Below the pieces are notes generated by a model that was not told the origin of the DNA, made no database searches, and saw only the letters and a program-made list of their open reading frames with translations. From assembly GCA_044232905.1 (NCBI GenBank), contig JBIIKZ010000035.1:1-22471 (forward strand): a DNA stretch of 22,471 nucleotides, given 5' to 3'. Every line of letters begins with the position of its first letter. Position 1 is the first letter of the stretch. This document shows positions 1 through 7,237 of this stretch, one piece after another. The translations under genes and the position numbers were made by a program. Source of the DNA: CANHVK01 sp044232905. Lineage in GTDB: Bacteria > Bacteroidota > Bacteroidia > Flavobacteriales_D > Crocinitomicaceae.

Positions 1-217
1 ATACAAAGCGTCAGAAGTAAAAATTACTGTTTCAAATCCAAAAAAAACTATTCTTTAAGATTTTCTATAAATAGAACATAATTCGTTTGTTTTTAATTCT
101 AAAATCTCAAAGAAACCACCCTTTTTAATCCAACGATTAACGCTGAATATAGCTGAAAGTTAGATTATTGAAATTATTCAATGTATTTGTTTATTTATGC
201 TATTAAAACTCATTCTC

Positions 218-871
218 ATGAAAATTAATACGTTAATTATAAAGAACAAGTCTATTCTTTCAGAGGGATTATGTACGCTTTTAGAACAAGATAATGTATA
301 CCAAGTTGCTACGATCAGCCTGGAAGCATTTTTGACAGCACCCAAAGAAGCGCTACCTACAAATTCAATTATCATAGTTGCATTACCTTTGGAAAGTAGT
401 GAATACAAGTCCTTGCTTAGTTATTTAAAATTGCTAGAGATACCTGCAATGTTAGTAATGCCAACAAGTACCATTAGCGATTTTCAGCAAGTTGTAAAAC
501 ATAAAGTGAAAGGATATTTATCCTTTTCAAGTGATTACGATGAATTAACAGATGCTATACATGCAATTGTTTCTGGTGCAACTTATTATTCAAAAGAATT
601 GATTGCACAACTGAAATTAGTACAGAAACAAGCTTCCTCTAAATCCGATAAAAAGTTTTCTGCCCATTTAAAAATATCGAAACGAGAATTGGAAATTATT
701 CGTTTGTTACAACAAGGTTTACAATCCAAACTTATCGCTGAAGCTTTAGGAATAAGTGATCGAACAGTAGCGAAGCATCGAGAGAATATCATGAAGAAAT
801 GTAATGTGACAAATGTGACAGAATTGCTTTATTTTCTTCAGAAAAATGAACTTTTTCTACCAATACTTTAG
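218..871 (+). CDS. LuxR-family transcriptional regulator with degenerate receiver domain
   Basis: A 217-residue DNA-binding regulator. Residues about 1-125 have the length and pattern of a response-regulator receiver domain, ending in a 'KGYL' segment (98-101) typical of the NarL/FixJ family. Residues 152-210 form a LuxR-type helix-turn-helix (SKRELEIIRLL, then GISDRTVAKHRENIMKK). The residues needed for phosphorylation are missing. The acidic pair near residues 9-10 is KN, and there is no Asp between residues 26 and 87, where the phosphoacceptor should lie. The Lys expected after 'GYL' is replaced. It is therefore probably not controlled by a histidine kinase, and none is adjacent. I chose the ATG at 218 because it places the receiver-like beta-1 strand (INTLII) at the N-terminus. 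An ATG at 197 would add seven residues. A hairpin terminator follows immediately. The regulated genes are unknown. Confidence 0.85.
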   Translation: MKINTLIIKNKSILSEGLCTLLEQDNVYQVATISLEAFLTAPKEALPTNSIIIVALPLESSEYKSLLSYLKLLEIPAMLVMPTSTISDFQQVVKHKVKGYLSFSSDYDELTDAIHAIVSGATYYSKELIAQLKLVQKQASSKSDKKFSAHLKISKRELEIIRLLQQGLQSKLIAEALGISDRTVAKHRENIMKKCNVTNVTELLYFLQKNELFLPIL

Positions 872-901
872 AAGTAAAGAAGAAAGAGTTAGCTAATTTT
901 T

Positions 902-938
902 TTTAAACGAGTAGTTCCAATGAGCTACTCGTTTTTTG
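902..938 (+). terminator. Rho-independent terminator after the LuxR-type gene
   Basis: A 13-bp stem (AAACGAGTAGTTC at 905-917, GAGCTACTCGTTT at 922-934, one G-T pair) closes on a CAAT tetraloop and is followed by a T run. It lies 34 nt after the stop codon. The stem arms are the same as those of the hairpin at 1755-1784. Confidence 0.85.
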
Positions 939-1154
939 TTATTCTAGGTAAAAAATATATACGTTAGTTCATGCATGATGCATAAATTCATTTTCGCGGT
1001 GTAAATTTTAGGAACTACGCAATTAAAAAAGATGAAAACGCGCAGTTTTGTGAAGTAATTATTAATAAAACCTTAAAAATGCATTTTTTCGCTTAAAATA
1101 TTTGGGATATAGCTATAATTGTTATACATTTAAAATGTAATAACTATCTGATTA
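939..1154. other. Intergenic stretch with no gene
   Basis: The gap between the regulator and the phasin-like gene is 389 nt in all (872-1260). Beyond the terminator at its left end and a probable promoter at its right end I see no open frame with coding character and no RNA gene. A small repeated palindrome, ATGCAT twice within 971-983, is the only local structure. Composition is strongly AT-rich. Confidence 0.5.
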
Positions 1155-1185
1155 TATGATTGTTAAGTAATATTGCGTATCTTTC
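1155..1185 (+). promoter_or_regulatory. Probable promoter of the phasin-like gene
   Basis: TATG (1155-1158), a 19-nt spacer, then TATCTTTC (1178-1185). Against the Bacteroidota consensus TTTG-N19-TAnnTTTG, the -7 element has one mismatch and the -33 element has one. It would give a leader of roughly 70 nt before the ATG at 1261. Confidence 0.35.
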
Positions 1186-1260
1186 AATCCTATTAAAACC
1201 AGTTATTATCTCTTCCTAATAGTAGGGAGTTAACCAAAGTAACAACTATAACTAAAATAA

Positions 1261-1728
1261 ATGGAAACAGCAGAAAAACAAACACTTTTTGAATCTACTA
1301 TCGAGATGCAAAAAGAAACCCTAGCTAAGTTAATTGAGACAGGGAAAAAAGTAACAGAAATGTATAAGGAAAACAATCCATTACACTTCATGTTAAACGC
1401 TACAAAAGTAGAAAGTGTAGGAATGTTGAATTCGAAAGAAATCAAACAAACGATCGTTACTACTGCAACTGTTTTCTCAAAACAATTACAAACACTTAAC
1501 AAATTTCAAAGAGAGAGCGTAAAGATTTTTACGAAAACACAAAAAGAGTGGTTGCAAAGCCTAGAAACCAAAGAAAATAAATTATGGGTTGAGAAACTTG
1601 TTGAAATGAATGATCACCTCGAAAATACATATGTAACTTTCGATGAGAACGTATCCAATTCTATTCAAAATGGTTTTGAAGTATATATTCAACAAGTAGA
1701 AAATAATACATTTTTGAAAACAAATTAA
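1261..1728 (+). CDS. Small helical protein, phasin-like (function uncertain)
   Basis: A 155-residue soluble protein with no signal peptide, no cysteines and no membrane segment. It is almost entirely charged or amphipathic helix, rich in Lys, Glu, Gln and Thr. The pattern (for example ETLAKLIETGKKVTEMYKE near residues 19-37, and FQRESVKIFTKTQKEWLQSL in the middle) resembles phasin-type granule-coating proteins and other small helical scaffolds. No polyhydroxyalkanoate synthase gene is in the window, so a storage-granule role is not supported by context. The gene stands alone with its own probable promoter and its own terminator, which suggests independent and possibly strong expression. The start is the ATG directly after an A-rich leader. 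The call of a real protein is firm and the family is tentative. Confidence 0.7.
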   Translation: METAEKQTLFESTIEMQKETLAKLIETGKKVTEMYKENNPLHFMLNATKVESVGMLNSKEIKQTIVTTATVFSKQLQTLNKFQRESVKIFTKTQKEWLQSLETKENKLWVEKLVEMNDHLENTYVTFDENVSNSIQNGFEVYIQQVENNTFLKTN

Positions 1729-1751
1729 TTGTAATTCTTTATACAATTAAT

Positions 1752-1795
1752 AAAAAACGAGTAGTTCGAAAGAGCTACTCGTTTTTGTTTTTTTA
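1752..1795 (+). terminator. Terminator between the phasin-like gene and clpB, probably bidirectional
   Basis: A stem of at least 13 bp (AAACGAGTAGTTC at 1755-1767, GAGCTACTCGTTT at 1772-1784) closes on a GAAA tetraloop. An A run lies upstream and a T run downstream, so it can terminate both the plus-strand phasin-like gene and the minus-strand clpB, whose stop is at 1806. The stem is the same as that of the terminator at 905-934, and only two loop bases differ. Confidence 0.85.
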
Positions 1796-1805
1796 AACCT
1801 TCTGT

Positions 1806-4424
1806 TTAATTCAAGTTCGCTTCCAATGCATGAATTGGTTTACGAAATACAATCTTATGGTCGAAAACATCCATTACAACATTATCCGATATGTCAATTG
1901 TACCAGAAAGCAGCGCTTTCGAAAGTTCGTTTAATACTTGTTTTTGGATGACACGTTTCACCGGGCGCGCGCCAAATTGCGGATCGTAGCCAACTTCCGC
2001 GATATGGTCAAACGCATGCTCGGTCACTACAAGTTTAATCTCTTTTTCCAGTAACATGCGTTTTAAGTTGCTTAACTGAATTTCTACAATTTTACGGATA
2101 TCCCCTTTCGTTAATGGAGTAAACATAATCGTTTCATCGATACGATTCAAAAATTCAGGACGAATCGTTTGTTTGAGTAATTCCGTTACTAACAATTTCG
2201 CTTTTTCCCCTGCAGCCTCTAATTCACTTGCCATTTTTCCGTCAAAGGTTTCTTGTATTAAGTGCGAACCTAAATTGGAAGTCATGATAATAATCGTATT
2301 TTTAAAGTTTACCAATCGTCCTTTGTTATCCGTTAATCGTCCATCATCTAGTACTTGCAACAAAATATTAAATACATCTGAATGTGCTTTCTCAATTTCA
2401 TCTAACAAGATAATAGAGTAGGGCTTTCTGCGAACAGCTTCGGTTAGTTGTCCACCTTCATCGTACCCAACATATCCAGGAGGTGCACCTACCAAACGAC
2501 TTACAGCATGTTTTTCTTGGTATTCACTCATGTCGATGCGCGTCATTGCATTTTCATCGTTGAATAAATATTCTGCTAATGCTTTCGCTAGTTCTGTTTT
2601 CCCAACACCGGTTGTTCCTAAGAAAATAAAGGATCCAATTGGTCGTTTTGCATCTTGTAATCCTGCACGCGAACGTCTCACAGCATCCGATAGTGCTTCA
2701 ATGGCCTCCGATTGACCAACAACGCGTTTGTTCAATTCATCTTCTAATTTTAAGAGTTTCGAACGTTCGGATTCAATCATTTTGGATACCGGTATCCCAG
2801 TCCATTTAGAAACTACTTCCGCGATTTCTTCTACAGACACCTCCTCTTTAATCATTTTTGCGTGGATTTGAATTTCTGCTAATTTCGCTTTGTTGGTTTC
2901 CAATAACGATTCTAATTCTTTGATTTTACCATAGCGAATTTCAGCTACTTTTCCATAGTCTCCAGTTCGTTCTGCCGCATCTGCATCTAATTTTGCATGT
3001 TCGATAGCTTCTTTCGTTTTTTGTACGGCGTCAATCACATCGCGTTCTGCTTGCCATTTTGCTTGAAATGCATCACGTTGTTGTTGAAAGTTTGCTAAAT
3101 CTTTCCCGAGTAATTCTAATTTTTTCGTGTCGTTTTCACGTAAAATAGCCGCTTTCTCGATTTCTAACTGCATGATTTTACGTTCTAATTCGTCCAATTC
3201 TTCTGGTTTAGAATTGATCTCCATCCGTATTTTAGAAGCAGCTTCATCAATTAAATCGATAGCTTTATCTGGTAAATGTCTATCTGTAATATAGCGTTGT
3301 GAAAGTTCTACAGCAGCAATAATTGCAGCATCTTTGATAATTACTTTGTGGTGATTTTCATATTTGTCTTTGATTCCACGTAAGATAGAAATAGCATCTT
3401 CTGTGGAGGGCTCATCGACTAATACGGTTTGAAAACGACGAACAAGTGCTTTATCTTTTTCAAAGTATTTTTGGTATTCATTCAAGGTGGTTGCACCAAC
3501 AGCGCGTAATTCACCGCGTGCCAATGCAGGTTTTAAGATATTTGCGGCATCCATCGCGCCATCACCACCTCCAGCACCAACCAGGGTGTGGATTTCGTCA
3601 ATAAATAAAATGATTTCACCTTCTGCTTGAATCACCTCTTTTACTACTGCTTTCAAACGTTCTTCAAATTCTCCTTTGTATTTTGCTCCAGCTACCAAGG
3701 AACCCATGTCTAAGGAATAAACCGTTTTGGACTTTAAGTTTTCTGGTACATCGCCATGTACAATTCGGTGCGCTAAACCTTCTGCAATCGCTGTTTTACC
3801 TACACCAGGTTCTCCAATCAAAATTGGATTGTTTTTAGTTCTGCGTGTTAATATTTGTAACACACGGCGAATTTCGTCATCGCGTCCAATTACTGGGTCT
3901 AATTTACCAGATTTTGCCAGTTGATTTAAGTTTTTTGCATATTTTTCAAGCGATTGATAGTTCCCTTCTGGATTGTTAGAAGTTACTTTTTCACCATTGC
4001 GTAAGTCCATAATTGCTTGTTTTAGATTTTTTTGTGTGATGCCATTGTCTTTTAAAAGTTTTCCAACAGCATCGTTGCTGTTTATTAAAGTGTAGAATAA
4101 TAACTCAATCGAAACATATTGATCTTCAAATTCTTTGAGGTTTGTAATAGCGTCATTTAATAGTTTAGAAAAAGTTTGGGAAGCTTGAAGTTGCGCTCCA
4201 GTAACTTTTGGATAACCAGCAATAATTCGGTTGAGTACTTGTTCAATTATTTGTGGATTGCAATTTAACTTTTGCAGTAGGTAAGGAGTAACTTCTTTGT
4301 CGACTTCCAAGATACCTCTTAACAAATGTCCGGTGTCAATTGTTCCAAATCCGCCATTAATCGCTTGTTGTTGCGCATTTTGTATGGCTTCTTGTGATTT
4401 TAGTGTAAATTTTTCAAAATCCAT
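1806..4424 (-). CDS. clpB: ATP-dependent chaperone ClpB (disaggregase)
   Basis: An 872-residue Hsp100 protein that, in the known family, threads aggregated proteins through a hexameric pore together with DnaK. Visible parts in order are the N-terminal Clp repeat domain (1-150), the first AAA+ module with Walker A GEPGVGKT (204-211), a KYKGE pore loop (248-252) and Walker B IILFIDE (271-277), then the coiled-coil middle domain (about 400-530) that separates ClpB from ClpA and ClpC. The second AAA+ module has Walker A GTTGVGKT (603-610), a GYVGYDEGG pore loop near 650 and Walker B IILLDE (671-676). Length is close to the family norm of about 860. The upstream region has no clear consensus promoter, only a weak CAAATTTG at 4457-4464. 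It does contain an 8-bp inverted repeat at 4503-4528 that could bind a heat-shock regulator. No CIRCE element is seen. Confidence 0.98.
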   Translation of the reverse strand: MDFEKFTLKSQEAIQNAQQQAINGGFGTIDTGHLLRGILEVDKEVTPYLLQKLNCNPQIIEQVLNRIIAGYPKVTGAQLQASQTFSKLLNDAITNLKEFEDQYVSIELLFYTLINSNDAVGKLLKDNGITQKNLKQAIMDLRNGEKVTSNNPEGNYQSLEKYAKNLNQLAKSGKLDPVIGRDDEIRRVLQILTRRTKNNPILIGEPGVGKTAIAEGLAHRIVHGDVPENLKSKTVYSLDMGSLVAGAKYKGEFEERLKAVVKEVIQAEGEIILFIDEIHTLVGAGGGDGAMDAANILKPALARGELRAVGATTLNEYQKYFEKDKALVRRFQTVLVDEPSTEDAISILRGIKDKYENHHKVIIKDAAIIAAVELSQRYITDRHLPDKAIDLIDEAASKIRMEINSKPEELDELERKIMQLEIEKAAILRENDTKKLELLGKDLANFQQQRDAFQAKWQAERDVIDAVQKTKEAIEHAKLDADAAERTGDYGKVAEIRYGKIKELESLLETNKAKLAEIQIHAKMIKEEVSVEEIAEVVSKWTGIPVSKMIESERSKLLKLEDELNKRVVGQSEAIEALSDAVRRSRAGLQDAKRPIGSFIFLGTTGVGKTELAKALAEYLFNDENAMTRIDMSEYQEKHAVSRLVGAPPGYVGYDEGGQLTEAVRRKPYSIILLDEIEKAHSDVFNILLQVLDDGRLTDNKGRLVNFKNTIIIMTSNLGSHLIQETFDGKMASELEAAGEKAKLLVTELLKQTIRPEFLNRIDETIMFTPLTKGDIRKIVEIQLSNLKRMLLEKEIKLVVTEHAFDHIAEVGYDPQFGARPVKRVIQKQVLNELSKALLSGTIDISDNVVMDVFDHKIVFRKPIHALEANLN

Positions 4425-4502
4425 CTTTTCTAGTTTTTGAGTTTCATTTAATTATTCAAATTTGATTCCATTACTACTATTAAAACTGAAGTCGGAATTT
4501 TT

Positions 4503-4528
4503 GTCATTTATCCTTTGTTTTAAATGAC
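4503..4528. repeat. Inverted repeat between clpB and proS
   Basis: A perfect 8-bp inverted repeat, GTCATTTA (4503-4510) and TAAATGAC (4521-4528), with a 10-nt spacer. It lies about 80-100 nt upstream of the clpB start and upstream of the proS promoter. It is followed by a T-rich stretch on the plus strand. It may be an operator or a weak hairpin. The rest of the 303-nt clpB-proS gap (4425-4727) holds only the proS promoter and leader elements listed separately. Confidence 0.45.
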
Positions 4529-4602
4529 TTTTTGTCTTTATTTATGTAAAATTACAACTATAGCAAGGTAAAAAATACGATAAATATTAGGTATTAAGCT
4601 GA

Positions 4603-4634
4603 TTTGTGTGGTTTGTTGCTTTAAGTTACATTTC
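4603..4634 (+). promoter_or_regulatory. Probable proS promoter
   Basis: TTTG (4603-4606), a 20-nt spacer and TACATTTC (4627-4634) fit the Bacteroidota promoter form with one mismatch in the -7 box. Transcription would start near 4641 and give a leader of about 85 nt that carries most of the tandem repeat and the whole palindrome at 4656-4689. Confidence 0.5.
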
Positions 4635-4636
4635 TT

Positions 4637-4656
4637 CACTCGTCACTCGTCACTCG
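4637..4656 (+). repeat. Tandem 7-bp repeat (CACTCGT, nearly three copies)
   Basis: CACTCGT at 4637-4643 and 4644-4650, and CACTCG at 4651-4656, directly abut the palindrome that follows. They lie at the expected transcription start and 5' leader of proS. Confidence 0.8.
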
Positions 4657-4689
4657 AAACGGTTCCTGAGGTTCTCGAAGGACCGTTTC
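4656..4689. repeat. Palindromic REP-like element in the proS leader
   Basis: An imperfect hairpin. The outer stem GAAACGGT (4656-4663) pairs with ACCGTTTC (4682-4689). After a bulged T, CCT pairs with AGG, and after a second bulge GAG (4668-4670) pairs with CTC (4674-4676) around a GTT loop. The core, CCTGAG with TCGAAGG, resembles the dispersed extragenic palindromes found in many bacterial genomes. There is no T run after it, so it is not a terminator. It is a leader structure or an inserted repeat. Confidence 0.65.
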
Positions 4690-4727
4690 ACTCTTTTTAT
4701 TATCTTTACATTTCAAATTTCAATTCT

Positions 4728-6203
4728 ATGTCAAAAAATCTACCTACACGAAAAGAAGATTATTCTAAATGGTATAATGAATTAGTGGATCGTGCAGATT
4801 TAGCGGAACATTCCGATGTACGTGGCTGTATGATTATCAAGCCTTATGGTTTTGCTATCTGGGAAAATATGAAAGATGTTTTGGATGCAAAGTTTAAAGA
4901 GACGGGGCATTCAAATGCATATTTTCCGTTATTTATTCCGAAGTCTTTTTTGAGTAAAGAAGCGAATCACGTAGATGGTTTTGCAAAAGAATGTGCAGTT
5001 GTAACCCATTACCGTTTGAAAAATGCGGAGGATGGTTCTGGAATCATTGTCGATCCAGACGCGAAGTTGGAAGAAGAATTAATTGTACGACCAACGTCTG
5101 AAACGATCATTTGGAATTCCTATAAAAATTGGATTCAATCTTACAGAGATTTACCAATATTAATTAACCAATGGGCGAATGTAGTGCGTTGGGAAATGCG
5201 TACACGTTTGTTTTTGCGTACAACGGAATTTTTATGGCAAGAAGGACACACTGCACATGCTACCAAAGATGAGGCGATTGAAGAAGCAGAAAAAATGTTG
5301 GATGTGTATACGGATTTCGTAGAGAGTTATATGGCAATGCCAGTTATTCGTGGTTATAAATCCGAAAGTGAGCGTTTTGCTGGAGCAGAAGAGACTTATT
5401 GTATTGAAGCAATGATGCAAGATGGAAAAGCGTTACAAGCAGGAACTTCCCATTTTTTAGGGCAAAATTTCGCGAAAGCATTTGATGTTAAGTTTGCAGA
5501 TAAAGAAGGAAAATTAGAGCATGTTTGGGCAACGTCTTGGGGTGTTTCAACTCGTTTGATGGGTGCTTTAATTATGACGCATTCCGACGATGAAGGATTG
5601 GTTTTACCTCCGAAATTAGCCCCGATACATGTGGTGATCATTCCTATCTATAAATCACGAGAAGAATTTGAAACCATTTCAGCGAAAGCAAAAGAACTAG
5701 TTGCTGCGTTTAAATTACTTGGAATTCGTGTGAAATTTGACGATGACGATAACCGTCGACCAGGATGGAAATTTGCAGAATATGAAATGAAGGGTGTTCC
5801 TGTGCGTTTGGCGATTGGACCGAGAGATTTAGCTGCAGGAAACGTAGAGTTAGTGCGTCGTGATACAAAAGAGAAAACAGTTGTTGCTATAGATGGTGTT
5901 GAAACACGTGTTAAAGATTTGTTGGATGAAATTCAAGCAAACTTATTAAAGCGTGCACAAGATTTTAGAGTGGCGAATATCCATAAGGTAGATACCTATG
6001 CAGAGTTTAAGGAGCGTCTTGAAAAAGATGGTGGTTTTTATTTGGTGCATTGGGATGGAACGAATGAAACAGAAGAAAAAATCAAAGACGAGACGAAAGC
6101 GACTATCCGCTGTATCCCATTAGATGCCCCGTATGAAGAAGGTGTGTGCATGGTGACAGGAAAACCATCTACGCGTCGTGTAGTGATTGCTAAAGCATAT
6201 TAA
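4728..6203 (+). CDS. proS: Prolyl-tRNA synthetase (archaeal/eukaryotic-type, class II)
   Basis: Charges tRNA-Pro with proline in the cytoplasm. The start is the ATG at 4728, giving MSKNLPTRKEDYSKWY and 491 residues, the usual length for this type. The frame is open 120 nt further upstream, but that extension would translate the promoter and palindrome. Visible motifs are RPTSE (121-125), class II motif 2 at RTTEFLWQEGHTAH (164-177), and motif 3 around TSWGVSTRLMGALIMTHSDDEG. The anticodon-binding domain follows, starting LAPIHVVIIP. The C-terminal domain ends in the conserved terminal tyrosine (AKAY). Its zinc site is reduced: one Cys is followed by a CxxT instead of CxxC (GVCMVTGKPS), so zinc binding there is probably lost. 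There is no YbaK-type editing insertion. A gene of unknown function starts 1 nt after the stop. Confidence 0.97.
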   Translation: MSKNLPTRKEDYSKWYNELVDRADLAEHSDVRGCMIIKPYGFAIWENMKDVLDAKFKETGHSNAYFPLFIPKSFLSKEANHVDGFAKECAVVTHYRLKNAEDGSGIIVDPDAKLEEELIVRPTSETIIWNSYKNWIQSYRDLPILINQWANVVRWEMRTRLFLRTTEFLWQEGHTAHATKDEAIEEAEKMLDVYTDFVESYMAMPVIRGYKSESERFAGAEETYCIEAMMQDGKALQAGTSHFLGQNFAKAFDVKFADKEGKLEHVWATSWGVSTRLMGALIMTHSDDEGLVLPPKLAPIHVVIIPIYKSREEFETISAKAKELVAAFKLLGIRVKFDDDDNRRPGWKFAEYEMKGVPVRLAIGPRDLAAGNVELVRRDTKEKTVVAIDGVETRVKDLLDEIQANLLKRAQDFRVANIHKVDTYAEFKERLEKDGGFYLVHWDGTNETEEKIKDETKATIRCIPLDAPYEEGVCMVTGKPSTRRVVIAKAY

Positions 6204-6204
6204 C

Positions 6205-6900
6205 ATGACTATAAAAGAACTTCAGGATTCCGTATTAAATTTACTCCATGACAAAGTAACGTTGAAACAAGATGTATTAGCGCTTACTAAGAAATGGTTT
6301 AAGGAGTTAAATGAAGTTATCTCTTCGGAAGTTTCTAGTTTAAAGTTAGGTTTAAAGGATCCGCGAATTCGAATGGAGTTCACGTTTAAAAGTGAATATG
6401 AGTCGCGGGTTATGATCGGAAGTGATGCACTAATCTTTCATTTACATACCAATGTTTTTACCATACCAGAAGACAATCCTTTATGGAAAGACACCTATAT
6501 CAAGAAGGATTTTTCAAGGGGGTATTTTGGCGTTATCTATGTGTATAATTTTTCTGCGCAGTCTATTTTGCAAAATCGTATAGGCGATGAGGGTGGATTG
6601 TTAGCACGGATTTATATTAATAAAGAGAACCATTTTGTAGTAGAAGGTGTACAGCAGGTCGCATTACGCTTTCCTAAAATTTCAAAAAACATCCTTAAAA
6701 AGGACCTATTAATAGAAATGCTTCATTTATTGTTTTTAGGTGCGGTAAGTAATGATTTAATTATTCCACCGTACGATGCGGTATCCGGAATAAACGTAGA
6801 TCAGTTAAATGAATTAAGTGAAAATTTAGGGATTCGAACGAATAAAACGCTGGGGTTTAGGTCTTCTAGTGCGTCGGATGTGGAGGATGAATATGCTTGA
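6205..6900 (+). CDS. Conserved-looking hypothetical protein downstream of proS
   Basis: 231 residues with no signal peptide, membrane helices or motifs I can name. The N-terminal third is helical (KELQDSVLNLLHDKV onward). The middle looks like mixed beta/alpha structure (SRVMIGSDALIFHLHTNVF, GYFGVIYVYNFSAQSIL), and the C-terminus is a polar Ser/Asp/Glu tail. The ATG at 6205 follows the proS stop by one nucleotide, so translation is probably coupled. An upstream in-frame ATG at 6187 would overlap proS by 17 nt and add six residues, which is less likely. A terminator follows, so proS and this gene form one transcription unit. The tight link to a tRNA synthetase hints at a housekeeping cytoplasmic role, but I assign none. 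Confidence 0.75.
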   Translation: MTIKELQDSVLNLLHDKVTLKQDVLALTKKWFKELNEVISSEVSSLKLGLKDPRIRMEFTFKSEYESRVMIGSDALIFHLHTNVFTIPEDNPLWKDTYIKKDFSRGYFGVIYVYNFSAQSILQNRIGDEGGLLARIYINKENHFVVEGVQQVALRFPKISKNILKKDLLIEMLHLLFLGAVSNDLIIPPYDAVSGINVDQLNELSENLGIRTNKTLGFRSSSASDVEDEYA

Positions 6901-6923
6901 TGGATTGAAAAATGAGAGTTGAG

Positions 6924-6956
6924 AAAAAAAAACAGGTATTTATTCTGTTTTTTTTT
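6924..6956 (+). terminator. Terminator of the proS unit
   Basis: A 12-bp stem (nine A then CAG at 6924-6935, CTG then nine T at 6945-6956) with a 9-nt loop. The descending T run doubles as the left edge of the -33 box of the next promoter, so the two signals are fused. Confidence 0.75.
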
Positions 6957-6984
6957 GGAAAGACAAAAATAAGACCTATATTTG
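6954..6984 (+). promoter_or_regulatory. Strong promoter for the tRNA-Glu / rpsT operon
   Basis: TTTG (6954-6957), exactly 19 nt, then TATATTTG (6977-6984): an exact match to the Bacteroidota housekeeping promoter TTTG-N19-TAnnTTTG. Transcription would start near 6990, about 34 nt before the first tRNA. Confidence 0.8.
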
Positions 6985-7023
6985 CACACCAAAATCAGAG
7001 GATATAATCCAGTGATTTTATTT

Positions 7024-7095
7024 GGCCCATTCGTCTAGTGGTTAGGACGCCAGGTTTTCATCCTGGTAACAGGAGTTCGATTCTCCTATGGGCTG
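7024..7095 (+). tRNA. tRNA-Glu (anticodon TTC), copy 1
   Basis: 72 nt. The acceptor stem GGCCCAT (7024-7030) pairs with ATGGGCT (7088-7094), and G7095 is the discriminator. The anticodon stem CCAGG/CCTGG encloses the loop TTTTCAT, which gives anticodon TTC. The T loop TTCGATT is normal. CCA is not encoded. Confidence 0.97.
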
Positions 7096-7117
7096 CTGAA
7101 TTACTAAATACTAATTT

Positions 7118-7189
7118 GGCCCATTCGTCTAGTGGTTAGGACGCCAGGTTTTCATCCTGGTAACAGGAGTTCGATTCTCCTATGGGCTG
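7118..7189 (+). tRNA. tRNA-Glu (anticodon TTC), copy 2
   Basis: Identical over 72 nt to the copy ending at 7095 and separated from it by 22 nt. Both share a preceding TTT. This is a tandem duplication that keeps two identical tRNA-Glu genes in one transcript ahead of rpsT. Confidence 0.97.
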
Positions 7190-7237
7190 CAAGAAAAAGA
7201 ACAAAGTTTCTTAATTAAATTTAAATAAATAACTATT

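Noticed and set aside
197..217. ATG at 197 as the start of the LuxR-type gene
   Set aside because: The ATG at 218 places the first beta strand correctly and is the more usual arrangement. The seven extra residues add nothing recognisable.
971..983. Repeated ATGCAT palindrome as a regulator binding site
   Set aside because: It is short, low in information and without a second copy near another gene in the window.
4608..4727. N-terminal extension of proS by 40 codons from a GTG at 4608
   Set aside because: The frame is open, but the extension would translate the promoter, tandem repeat and palindrome. The ATG at 4728 gives the family's normal start and length.
6187..6204. ATG at 6187 as the start of the gene after proS
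   Set aside because: It would overlap the proS end by 17 nt. The ATG at 6205 follows the proS stop by one base and gives a natural start.
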